The notes under the pieces are model-generated. The model worked only from the letters and a program-made list of their open reading frames with translations, did no database searches and was not told the DNA's origin. Below are positions 18,155 to 25,690 of a stretch of DNA of 35,918 nucleotides, piece by piece (positions within the stretch are counted from its first letter, which is position 1; each line of letters opens with the position of its first letter). The translations under genes and the position numbers were made by a program. Where the stretch lies: the NCBI GenBank assembly GCA_903897925.1, contig CAIUDG010000124.1, positions 1 through 35,918 of the forward strand, written 5' to 3'. This stretch comes from an uncultured beta proteobacterium. Its GTDB lineage: Bacteria > Pseudomonadota > Gammaproteobacteria > Burkholderiales > Burkholderiaceae_C.

Positions 18155-19408
18155 ATGAAAATAGCGGTTATTGGGGCGGGAATCGTCGGAATTACCAGCG
18201 CGTATGCGCTGGCGCAGGATGGGCACGAGGTTAGCGTCTTCGAACGCAATGCCGCCATTGCCGAGGAAGCTAGCTTTGCCAACGCCGGCCTGCTGGCGCC
18301 GAGTTTGTTGCATCCGCTGTCACACACGCGCTGGCCGGGCGCCGGCTGGCTGCGCTACTTGCAAGCCGAAGCGGCACTGGCGCTGCGCAAGAATGTGTCC
18401 TTCAACGAACTGCGCTGGCTGCTGGGTTGGCAAAAAAACCTCTCCAGCGACGCGTTTGTTGCGCGCTTCAAACAAACCCAGCAACTGGCCCAGTATGGCG
18501 TTGACTGCCTGCACCAGCTCAGCCTGGACGCCGGCATCGCACCAGAGCAGGCGCAGGGCCAACTGGCGCTGTTTTCCAGCGCAGCCGGGCATGCCGCGGT
18601 ACAAGCCAAACTCGATCTCCTGAAAGAGATCGGGGTCAGCCTGCTGACCCTGGACCGCAGCCAGGCACAGCGCATCGAACCCGCCCTGGACAGCGACTAC
18701 CCGGTACATGCGGCGGTGCATTTCCCACACGACGAAATTGCAAATTGCCGTCAATTTGCCCACCTGCTGAAAGACCGGGCCCTGGAATGTGGCGTGAAAT
18801 TTCACTTTGCTGCCACCCTGGTGGCGCTGCACGCCGGCGCACCGGTGCAACTGGAGTTTGCCGACCAGCCGGAAAGGCAAAGCTTTGACCGGGTGGTGCT
18901 GTGCACCGGCACCGGCGGCAGCCAACTGGTGGGACTGGGCAGCGCCAAACTGCCGCTCACCGAACTGCAGCAGTACGCCGTCAGCGTGCCGATTCGCGAG
19001 GCCCTGAATGCCCCACGCAGCGCCATTTTTGACTACGACCGCGCCACCACCATCGGCCGACTCGGCGCGCGCGTACGCGTCAGCGGTGGCACCGAACTCG
19101 GCCGCAGCACGCAAAAAGTACAACACCAGAGCACCAAACAACTGTTCAATACCCTGCAAACCAGTTTCCCGGGGGCCGCCAGTTACCAGAATGGCGCACA
19201 AATCTGGAAAGCCCGGATTGGATTCACCCCGGACGGACTGCCCCTGGTCGGCCCGAGCGCCAGCAATGGTGTCTGGCTTAACCTCGGCCACGGCCACAAT
19301 GGCTGGAGCATGTGCTGTGGCACCGCGCGCTTGTTGACCGACATGCTGGCCGCCCGCAGCCTGGCACTCGACCCGGCCAGCCTGCAGCCGGCGCGCTTTC
19401 AGATCTGA
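18155..19408 (+). CDS. DadA-like FAD-dependent amino-acid dehydrogenase
   Basis: A 417-residue flavoprotein of the DAO/DadA family, predicted to oxidise a D-amino acid (or other amine) to the keto acid with electrons passed to the respiratory chain. The FAD Rossmann motif is at the N-terminus (IAVIGAGIVGITSAYAL, with the acidic FER at strand end). SFANAGLLAPSLLHP follows, matching DadA's ANAGQISPG region, and the C-terminus has IGFTPDGLPLVGPS and WLNLGHGHNGWSM, as in DadA. The start at 18155 has AGGG 5 nt upstream; an in-frame ATG at 18113 would add 14 unconserved residues. It is divergent from rpsB and 59 nt before the HDOD gene. The substrate cannot be read, so the symbol is left blank. Confidence 0.8.
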   Translation: MKIAVIGAGIVGITSAYALAQDGHEVSVFERNAAIAEEASFANAGLLAPSLLHPLSHTRWPGAGWLRYLQAEAALALRKNVSFNELRWLLGWQKNLSSDAFVARFKQTQQLAQYGVDCLHQLSLDAGIAPEQAQGQLALFSSAAGHAAVQAKLDLLKEIGVSLLTLDRSQAQRIEPALDSDYPVHAAVHFPHDEIANCRQFAHLLKDRALECGVKFHFAATLVALHAGAPVQLEFADQPERQSFDRVVLCTGTGGSQLVGLGSAKLPLTELQQYAVSVPIREALNAPRSAIFDYDRATTIGRLGARVRVSGGTELGRSTQKVQHQSTKQLFNTLQTSFPGAASYQNGAQIWKARIGFTPDGLPLVGPSASNGVWLNLGHGHNGWSMCCGTARLLTDMLAARSLALDPASLQPARFQI

Positions 19409-19467
19409 AATGGCTTTGCGGCCCCGGCACGAACTGACACAATGGGCACCAATTTCAAGCCGATGCC

Positions 19468-20310
19468 ATGACTCCCGAACTTTCACAACGACTCAGTACC
19501 GCCGTGGATGGCATGCCCGCCTTCCCCAAGAGCGTGCAACGGATTCTGGAACTCACGCGCGACGTCAACAGCACCCCCAAAGACCTGGTCGATGTGATCG
19601 ACAAAGACCCGGTGGTGACGGTAAAGATTCTCAAGGTGGTGAATTCGGCGTACTACAGCCTGCCCCGGCAGATCACTTCCATCGGCCACGCGGTGGTTTA
19701 CCTCGGCTTCAACACCATTAAAAACCTGGCCCTCAGTATTGCCGCCGTGGGAGTGTTGCCCAAGGACAATGCCTCGGGCTTTGACGTTCAGCAATACCTG
19801 CTGCACTCGCTGTCCACCGCCGGTCTGGCCAAAGCACTGGCCCAAAAGGTCCGCGATGCCGATCCCATGGACTGCTTTATTGCCGGTCTGCTGCACGACT
19901 TCGGCAAGGTCGTGTTCGCCCAGTTCATGCCCCAGGAATTCCGCTCCGCCCTGCAAGCCTGCCAGGCCAGCGGCGGTTCATTGCACGAAGCGCTGCAGGA
20001 AAGAATTGGCGCGGACCATGTGGTGGTCGGTGCCATGTTGGTAGAAAAATGGCGTTTTGCCCCTGAATTGATCGAAACCATACGCCATCAGCACATCTCC
20101 AACTTCAAAGATACGGACATGATTGCATGCGTCTTCGCTGCCAACCAGATCAGCAAAAAACTGCAGTTCGGCTTTGCTGGAAACCCAACTTATGATGAGT
20201 TTCCGCCGTCCGTGCAGAAACGCCTGGGCGGCACGCTGGACGAGGTGATCAGCGGCATGGGCGACTTGAACCCCATATTTGAAGAAGCACGACTATTCGC
20301 CAAACTATGA
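19468..20310 (+). CDS. HDOD-domain signalling protein
   Basis: A 280-residue cytoplasmic protein with an HDOD domain over about residues 10-210. Typical elements are MPAFPKSVQRILELTRD, KDPVVTVKILKVVNSAYY and VVYLGFNTIKNLALS. AGLLHDFGKVVFAQF keeps a His-Asp pair, but the full HD metal-binding set of true phosphodiesterases is not evident. HDOD proteins generally act as regulators in signalling, chemotaxis or cell-cycle control rather than as proven enzymes. No second domain (GGDEF, EAL, response receiver) is attached. There is no clear Shine-Dalgarno. The gene ends 10 nt before the MBL-fold gene, so the two are probably co-expressed. Confidence 0.87.
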   Translation: MTPELSQRLSTAVDGMPAFPKSVQRILELTRDVNSTPKDLVDVIDKDPVVTVKILKVVNSAYYSLPRQITSIGHAVVYLGFNTIKNLALSIAAVGVLPKDNASGFDVQQYLLHSLSTAGLAKALAQKVRDADPMDCFIAGLLHDFGKVVFAQFMPQEFRSALQACQASGGSLHEALQERIGADHVVVGAMLVEKWRFAPELIETIRHQHISNFKDTDMIACVFAANQISKKLQFGFAGNPTYDEFPPSVQKRLGGTLDEVISGMGDLNPIFEEARLFAKL

Positions 20311-20320
20311 GGTCCGAACA

Positions 20321-21208
20321 ATGAAGGTGAAATTCTGGGGGGTGCGCGGATCCATCGCCTGCCCCGGCCCCAAAACCGTGCGCTATGGCGGTAACACCAC
20401 CTGCATTGAAGTGCGTACCGACAACAACGAATTGATCGTGCTCGACGCCGGCACCGGCATCTACCAACTGTCGCAAGCCCTGCTGGCAGAACTGCCAGTC
20501 AACGCCAACGTGCTGATCACCCATTCGCACTGGGACCATATCCAGGGCCTGCCCCTGTTTATTCCAAATTTCATTCCCGGCAACACGCTGCGCCTGCACG
20601 GTGGCTTTGACCCGGTGTCGGGCAAGGGCATCGAGCAGGTGATGTCGGTGCAACTGCAATACAGCTTCTTCCCGGTGCGCGAAGCCGAGATGAAAGCACG
20701 CATCCAGTACGTCACGCTCACGCCCAATGAAACCATCGAAGTCGGCTCGGCACGGGTCACGCCCTGCCTGCTGAACCACCCGGTGATCGATTTCGGCTAC
20801 AAGATCGAGTGCAACGGCAAATCGGTTTTTTTCACCGGCGACCACGAACCGCCTTACAACATCTACCAACCCGGCGAAGAAGGCTACGACGAGTACCAGG
20901 TGTTTGTTGACGAAAAAACCCGCTCCATCGTGAATGCCTTGCGCGGCGTCGACGTGCTGATTGCCGACTGCTCTTACACCGACACCGAGTACCTCAGCAA
21001 AAAAGGCTGGGGCCACGGCACCTTCAGCAGCAGCATCGCGCTGGCCCAGGCGGCCGGTGTCAAGGTGCTGTTTTGCACCCACCACGAACCCACACGCAGC
21101 GACGACGCGCTGGAAATCGTGTTCCAAGAAGCCCTGGCAAGCAACGCCGGTCAGAGCCAGGGCCTCGACATCCGCTTGGCACGGGAGGGCGATGGCATCG
21201 AATTCTGA
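20321..21208 (+). CDS. MBL-fold metallo-hydrolase
   Basis: A 295-residue metallo-beta-lactamase-fold protein. The metal motif THSHWDH is at about residues 67-73; later ligands are probably in FTGDHEPP and the FCTHHEP segment. The N-terminus, MKVKFWGVRGSIACPGPKTV with YGGNTTC, is typical of the PhnP/RNase Z-like MBL subgroup, some of whose members act on phosphodiesters; the substrate here is unknown. The start at 20321 is set by GAGG about 9 nt upstream. An in-frame ATG at 20279 would sit inside the HDOD gene. It overlaps nnr by 17 nt. Pairing with an HDOD protein suggests a signalling role, but that is inference. Confidence 0.87.
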   Translation: MKVKFWGVRGSIACPGPKTVRYGGNTTCIEVRTDNNELIVLDAGTGIYQLSQALLAELPVNANVLITHSHWDHIQGLPLFIPNFIPGNTLRLHGGFDPVSGKGIEQVMSVQLQYSFFPVREAEMKARIQYVTLTPNETIEVGSARVTPCLLNHPVIDFGYKIECNGKSVFFTGDHEPPYNIYQPGEEGYDEYQVFVDEKTRSIVNALRGVDVLIADCSYTDTEYLSKKGWGHGTFSSSIALAQAAGVKVLFCTHHEPTRSDDALEIVFQEALASNAGQSQGLDIRLAREGDGIEF

Positions 21209-22643
21209 GCGCATCACGGGCAAGTATTGTGTTGCCAGCACGCGCTGGCACGATCTGCACAGCTGCGCAGCGACGCGCCAGATGGAACTGCCCGCCGCTG
21301 CCAGCAACTCCCGCCCCAGCCTGATGCAGCAGGCCGGCCTGGCCGTCGCCCAACTGGCCTTAGCACTGGCGCCACACGCCCGCGTATTCTGGATTGCCTG
21401 TGGCCCGGGCAACAACGGCGGCGACGGCTTTCAGGCCGCGCAACACCTGCAAAATTGGGGCAAGGCGGTGCTGGTGTCCACCAGTGCGCCAGCCACCAGT
21501 TACTCCACCGACGCCTTGCGCGCCCTGGGTGACGCGCGCGCCGCCGGCGTCTGCTTTACCGAGCAGGCACCCGAATATTTCGACTTTTGCATCGACGCCC
21601 TGTTCGGCATCGGCAGCTTGCGCCCTTTCAGTGCATTGCACTGCCGCTGGATTGAACGCATGTGCGACGGCACGGCACCGGTGCTATCGATTGATCTGCC
21701 CAGCGGACTGAACGGCGACACCGGCAACCTCAGCCTGCACCACGTGCAGGCCGACTACACCCTGAGTTTGCTGACCCTCAAACCCGGCCTTTTCACCCAG
21801 GCCGGACGCGACGCCTGCGGTGAAATCTGGTTCAACCCGCTGCAGCCAGAAAACCGTGTCGCGGCGGATGCGCGGCTGATTGGTCAGGCAACCATCCCCC
21901 AGCGCCTGCATGCCAGCCACAAGGGCAGCTACGGCGATGTGGCAGTTGTCGGCGGTGCCGCCGGCATGACCGGCGCCGCCCTGCTGGCGGCCAACGCGGC
22001 ACTGCATGGCGGTGCCGGACGCGTCTACGTCCACCTGCTCGACGCCCGTGCCAGCGCGCCGGCAGCGGCACCCGAGCTGATGCTGCGCAGCGCCGCGCAA
22101 TGGCCCGCACAGGCGACCGTGGTGGCCGGCTGCGGCGGCGGCGAGGCGATCGCGGACCACCTGCCCGCGCTGCTGCAAAACGCCCAGCAACTGGTGCTGG
22201 ACGCCGATGCACTGAACCAGATCGCCAACGCCACGCCTTGGCAAGTGCTGCTGTCACAGCGGGTCCCGGGACGCACCGTCATAACGCCGCATCCGCTTGA
22301 AGCCGCGCGCCTGCTCGGCTGCAGCACCGAAGAAATTCAAGGCAACCGCGTCGAGGCAGCACAGGCACTGGCGCGGCGTTTCCAATGTGTGGTGGTACTG
22401 AAAGGCTCGGGCAGCGTGATTTGCAGCCCCGGCGCCTTGCCGCACATCAACCCCACCGGCAACGCCCGGCTGGCCACGGCGGGCACCGGCGATGTTCTGG
22501 CCGGGCTGCTGGGCGCCCATTTTGCCAACACCCATGACGCTTGGGGTGCGGCCTGCGCAGCGGTGTACCAGCACGGGCTGACAGCCGAACGCTGGAGCAG
22601 CAGCAGCCACCTGACGGCAGCTGCGCTGGCCAACGCACTTTAA
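21192..22643 (+). CDS. nnr: Bifunctional NAD(P)H-hydrate epimerase / ADP-dependent dehydratase
   Basis: A 483-residue repair enzyme that restores damaged, hydrated NAD(P)H. The N-terminal YjeF_N epimerase domain (about 20-210) has the GPGNNGGDGF loop at 71-80 and LSIDLPSGLNGDTG. The C-terminal ribokinase-like dehydratase domain (about 230-483) has HKGSYGDVAVVGGAAGMTGA and the signature NARLATAGTGDVLAGLLGA, with GTGD at about 431-434. I chose ATG at 21192: GGGAGGG lies just upstream, and 17 nt overlap the MBL gene. The open frame upstream to 20961 is only shadow of that gene. It ends 4 nt from the convergent rnr stop. Confidence 0.94.
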   Translation: MASNSERITGKYCVASTRWHDLHSCAATRQMELPAAASNSRPSLMQQAGLAVAQLALALAPHARVFWIACGPGNNGGDGFQAAQHLQNWGKAVLVSTSAPATSYSTDALRALGDARAAGVCFTEQAPEYFDFCIDALFGIGSLRPFSALHCRWIERMCDGTAPVLSIDLPSGLNGDTGNLSLHHVQADYTLSLLTLKPGLFTQAGRDACGEIWFNPLQPENRVAADARLIGQATIPQRLHASHKGSYGDVAVVGGAAGMTGAALLAANAALHGGAGRVYVHLLDARASAPAAAPELMLRSAAQWPAQATVVAGCGGGEAIADHLPALLQNAQQLVLDADALNQIANATPWQVLLSQRVPGRTVITPHPLEAARLLGCSTEEIQGNRVEAAQALARRFQCVVVLKGSGSVICSPGALPHINPTGNARLATAGTGDVLAGLLGAHFANTHDAWGAACAAVYQHGLTAERWSSSSHLTAAALANAL

Positions 22644-22647
22644 GCCA

Positions 22648-24915
22648 TCAACGGCGCTTGCCGGCCGACTTTTTCGACGCGGCGCCGCGCTCCACCGACT
22701 TGCTCTTCGACTTCGCTGTGCGCCCGGATTTCACACCGGCGCGCTTCTTCGACGCGCCAGCAAAACCGTCGACACGCGAACCGCCCTCGGACTCAAATGG
22801 CGCGGCAAAGCTGCCGCGCGACTTGCCCTCGCGCGCACCGGGCTTGTCGCCAGGGTTGCGCAGCGCCAGACCATCGTTTTCATGCACCAGGCGGAAATCA
22901 ATCTTGCGCCCGTCCAGATCGACCCGGCTGACCTGAATCCGCACCCGGGTTCCTATGGCATAGCGGGTACCGGTGCGCTCGCCGCGCAGTTCCTGGCGCG
23001 CTTCGTCGAAACGGAAATATTCGCCACCGAGCTCGGTGATGTGGACCAGCCCTTCCACATACATGGCGTCCAACGTGACGAACAGGCCGAAACTGGTGGC
23101 CGAACTGACCACGCCACCGTATTCCTCACCCAGATGCTCGCGCATGTATTTGCATTTCAACCAGGCCTCAACGTCACGGCTCGCCTCGTCGGCGCGCCTT
23201 TCATTGGCACTGCAATGCAAACCGGCGGCCTGCCAGGCCTGTCCCTCAGCATTCACCTTGCGCGGCTTCTGATTCGGTTCTGCCACCCTGGAGGCCAGCC
23301 CTTTTTCCAGGCGCCGCGCCAACTTGGCATGGGCCTCGCCCGGTGTCGGCAAGGCCGGCAACTGGTACTTGGATTTGGCCAAAATGGCCTTGATCACACG
23401 GTGCACCAACAAATCTGGATAGCGCCGGATCGGACTGGTGAAATGGGTGTAGGCGTCGTAGGCCAAACCGAAGTGGCCGCTGTTGATCGGCGTGTAAATC
23501 GCCTGCTGCATGGAGCGCAGCAACATCGAGTGGATCTGCTGGGCGTCCGGCCGGTCTTTGGTGGCCAGGGCGATGGCCTGGAACTCGCCCGGCGCGGGAT
23601 CGTCACTGATGCCCATGCCGATGCCAGTGGCCTTCAGGTAGTTGCGCAGGATTTCCTTCTTTTCCGGCGTTGGCCCCTCATGCACACGGAACAGGCCGGG
23701 ATGCTTGCTTTGCGCAATGTAGTCAGCACTACAGACATTGGCCGCCAGCATGGCTTCCTCAATCACCCGGTGCGCCACATTGCGGGTGCGCGGAATAATT
23801 TTTTCGATGCGGCCGTTTTCGTCGCAAACAATCTGCGTTTCGGTGGTTTCGAAGTCCACCGCGCCGCGCTTTTGCCGCGACTTGGACAAGGATTGAAACA
23901 CCCCATGCAGATTCAGCAAGTCACCCACCAGGGCCTTGCGCTTGAGCGCCTCGGGGCCGCGTGTATTGCCCAGAATGGCCGCCACTTCGGTGTAGGTAAA
24001 GCGCGCATGGCTCCACATCACGGCGGGATAGAACTGGTAGGCCTCGACCTCGCCCTCGGCACTGACAAACATGTCGCAGACCATGCACAGGCGTTCCACC
24101 TCGGGGTTCAGTGAGCACAGCCCATTGGACAATTTTTCCGGCAGCATCGGAATCACGCGGCGCGGGAAATACACGCTGGTGGCGCGGTCGTAGGCGTCTA
24201 TATCGATCGCCGAACCGTTTTCCACGTAGTGGCTGACGTCAGCGATAGCAACCAGCAAGCGCCAGCCTTTGGCGCCGCCGCGGCCACGCGTAGCTGGTTC
24301 GCAATACACCGCGTCGTCGAAATCGCGCGCGTCTTCACCGTCGATAGTCACCAGGGGAATATCGCGCAAGTCGATGCGCTCCAGATGGTCTTGCGGGCGC
24401 ACCTGGTCGGGCAAGGTCCGGGCCAGCGCCAGGCAGCCCTGGGAAAACTCGTGCGGCACGCTGTATTTGCGTACCGCGATTTCAATTTCCATGCCCGGGT
24501 CATCGACCTCACCCAGCACTTCCTTGATGCGCCCCACCGGCTGTCCAAACAAGGCTGGCGGCTCTACCAGCTCGACCACCACCACCTGGCCAACTTTGGC
24601 GACACTGGTGGCGCCCTTGGGAATCAGCACATCCTGCCCGTAGCGTTTGTCTTCCGGCGCCACCAGCCAGACCCCACTCTCCTGCAACAGCCGTCCGATG
24701 ATGGGCTGGCTGGAACGTTCCACGATTTCCACCACGCGCCCTTCGGGTCGGCCCTTGCGGTCACTGCGCACGATGCGAACCTTGACCCGGTCTTTGTGCA
24801 AGACGGCGCGCATTTCATTGGGCGGCAAATAGATATCGGCCGCGCCGTCATCACGTGCGACAAAACCATGGCCATCACGATGGCCTTGAACGACACCTTC
24901 CACTTCATCCAGCAA
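22648..24915 (-). CDS. rnr: Ribonuclease R
   Basis: A 755-residue 3'-5' exoribonuclease of the RNase II/R family that degrades structured RNA. Cold-shock domains lie at the N-terminus (EGVVQGHRDGHGFVARDDG), followed by the RNB catalytic domain with the metal-binding motif DGEDARDFDDAVY (Asp192, 198, 200, 201), HEGPTPEKKEIL and YTHFTSPIRRYPDLLVHR. An S1 domain (YGGVVSSATSFGLFV) sits near 600-690, and the tail is Lys/Arg/Ser-rich (SKKRAGVKSGRTAKSKSKSV). It lacks the winged-helix region that precedes the cold-shock domains in many RNase R proteins. The start is uncertain: TTG at 24915 is used, with GTG four codons later as an alternative, and the frame upstream is open for about 30 codons without ATG. 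Confidence 0.92.
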   Translation of the reverse strand: MLDEVEGVVQGHRDGHGFVARDDGAADIYLPPNEMRAVLHKDRVKVRIVRSDRKGRPEGRVVEIVERSSQPIIGRLLQESGVWLVAPEDKRYGQDVLIPKGATSVAKVGQVVVVELVEPPALFGQPVGRIKEVLGEVDDPGMEIEIAVRKYSVPHEFSQGCLALARTLPDQVRPQDHLERIDLRDIPLVTIDGEDARDFDDAVYCEPATRGRGGAKGWRLLVAIADVSHYVENGSAIDIDAYDRATSVYFPRRVIPMLPEKLSNGLCSLNPEVERLCMVCDMFVSAEGEVEAYQFYPAVMWSHARFTYTEVAAILGNTRGPEALKRKALVGDLLNLHGVFQSLSKSRQKRGAVDFETTETQIVCDENGRIEKIIPRTRNVAHRVIEEAMLAANVCSADYIAQSKHPGLFRVHEGPTPEKKEILRNYLKATGIGMGISDDPAPGEFQAIALATKDRPDAQQIHSMLLRSMQQAIYTPINSGHFGLAYDAYTHFTSPIRRYPDLLVHRVIKAILAKSKYQLPALPTPGEAHAKLARRLEKGLASRVAEPNQKPRKVNAEGQAWQAAGLHCSANERRADEASRDVEAWLKCKYMREHLGEEYGGVVSSATSFGLFVTLDAMYVEGLVHITELGGEYFRFDEARQELRGERTGTRYAIGTRVRIQVSRVDLDGRKIDFRLVHENDGLALRNPGDKPGAREGKSRGSFAAPFESEGGSRVDGFAGASKKRAGVKSGRTAKSKSKSVERGAASKKSAGKRR

Positions 24916-25135
24916 GCCGCTGGTCTGGCTTAAATTTTTGATACTGGCTCTCGCTTTCCTGAAACACCTTGCGACCGAAACGGCTCGGCCTCAATCACAT
25001 TGCTGGCAGCCAGAATACGCTATCCACCCCACTACCAGCATGACAATCTGCAATAAATTCCAATTTTCAACATCCGGGCCTGCGCGCAGCACCATGGCAA
25101 GGGCAGCCGGACAGAAAAAGTTTTTTCACCGGGAC

Positions 25136-25164
25136 TGGAAACACCGAAAAAACTGTTGTAGAAT
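25136..25164 (+). promoter_or_regulatory. tRNA-Leu promoter candidate
   Basis: TGGAAA at 25136-25141 (4 of 6 to TTGACA) and TAGAAT at 25159-25164 (5 of 6 to TATAAT) are 17 nt apart, and the -10 ends 9 nt before the tRNA. The fit in position and spacing makes this a likely sigma-70 promoter. The rest of the 24916-25173 region between rnr and the tRNA holds no gene that I can support. Confidence 0.6.
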
Positions 25165-25173
25165 ACCAGCTGT

Positions 25174-25260
25174 GCCCAGATGGCGAAATTGGTAGACGCA
25201 CCAGCTTCAGGTGCTGGCGGTTGCAAGACCGTGGAAGTTCGAGTCTTCTTCTGGGCACCA
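25174..25260 (+). tRNA. tRNA-Leu (anticodon CAG)
   Basis: An 87-nt tRNA with CCA encoded. The acceptor stem GCCCAGA pairs with TCTGGGC. The D-loop contains AATTGGTAGACGC. The anticodon arm is CCAGC-TTCAGGT-GCTGG, giving anticodon CAG, which reads the leucine codon CUG. A long variable arm (CGGTTGCAAGACCGTG region) marks it as class II, as expected for tRNA-Leu. The T-loop is TTCGAGT, and ACCA closes the molecule. It is a single tRNA with its own promoter and terminator. Confidence 0.96.
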
Positions 25261-25272
25261 CTATAAAGAGAT

Positions 25273-25301
25273 GGCCTGTGACGCAAGTCACAGGCCTTTT
25301 T
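25273..25301 (+). terminator. Intrinsic terminator after tRNA-Leu
   Basis: A perfect 10-bp stem GGCCTGTGAC / GTCACAGGCC closed by a GCAA tetraloop and followed by five T. It begins 12 nt after the tRNA CCA end and is a textbook intrinsic terminator on the plus strand. Confidence 0.93.
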
Positions 25302-25487
25302 CTTTGGTTTCTCTTTAGTTTCCCTTTGGTTTTTGCACTTCGCATGTTGCTTCACATGCCTTACTCCAGCAGTACCCAACTGGACGATACGGAGCGATCC
25401 GGGGCGATTCAAAGCGCTCGCGCTGGTACGCCTTATCCCTTTGGTTTAGCCGCTCTATCCACGGCCCTCGGAAACTGCACACAGGCC

Positions 25488-25651
25488 AGGAGTCTGGGCG
25501 GTAGAAATCGCCGAAGCGAAAAGCGAGCCCGGCGTGGCCAGTTTTTGCCGGATTCGCCGCCGCATAGCAGGGCTATGGGGCCAGAAAACGGTTAAAAATG
25601 GACCGCCGCGGTGGCTTTGCAGCCGGCGCATTTTCTGCCGCCCAGGCTCCT
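25488..25651. repeat. Imperfect palindromic intergenic element (164 bp)
   Basis: Two arms of about 25-27 nt are inverted relative to each other: 25488-25512 (starting AGGAGTCTGGGCGG) and 25625-25651 (whose reverse complement starts AGGAGCCTGGGCGG). They differ at a few positions. Between them are a short perfect hairpin CATAGC-AGG-GCTATG at 25563-25577 and two GGCCAG-starting segments. It lies in the 390-nt non-coding gap between the tRNA terminator and the terC-like stop. Reading frames across it resemble no protein. It could be a REP/BIME-like or MITE-like element. The rest of the gap (25302-25487 and 25652-25690) shows pyrimidine-rich sequence and nothing identifiable. Confidence 0.6.
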
Positions 25652-25690
25652 ACTACTGATTTGCTTCAGTGGCGACCATGATGTCTAGGC

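Noticed and set aside
25221..25595. 124-codon plus-strand frame starting within tRNA-Leu
   Set aside because: It begins in the tRNA, crosses the terminator and ends in the palindromic element; no protein features.
25174..25690. Possible integrative element at the tRNA-Leu 3' end
   Set aside because: No integrase gene and no second copy of the tRNA 3' end were seen in the window; only a short non-coding gap follows.
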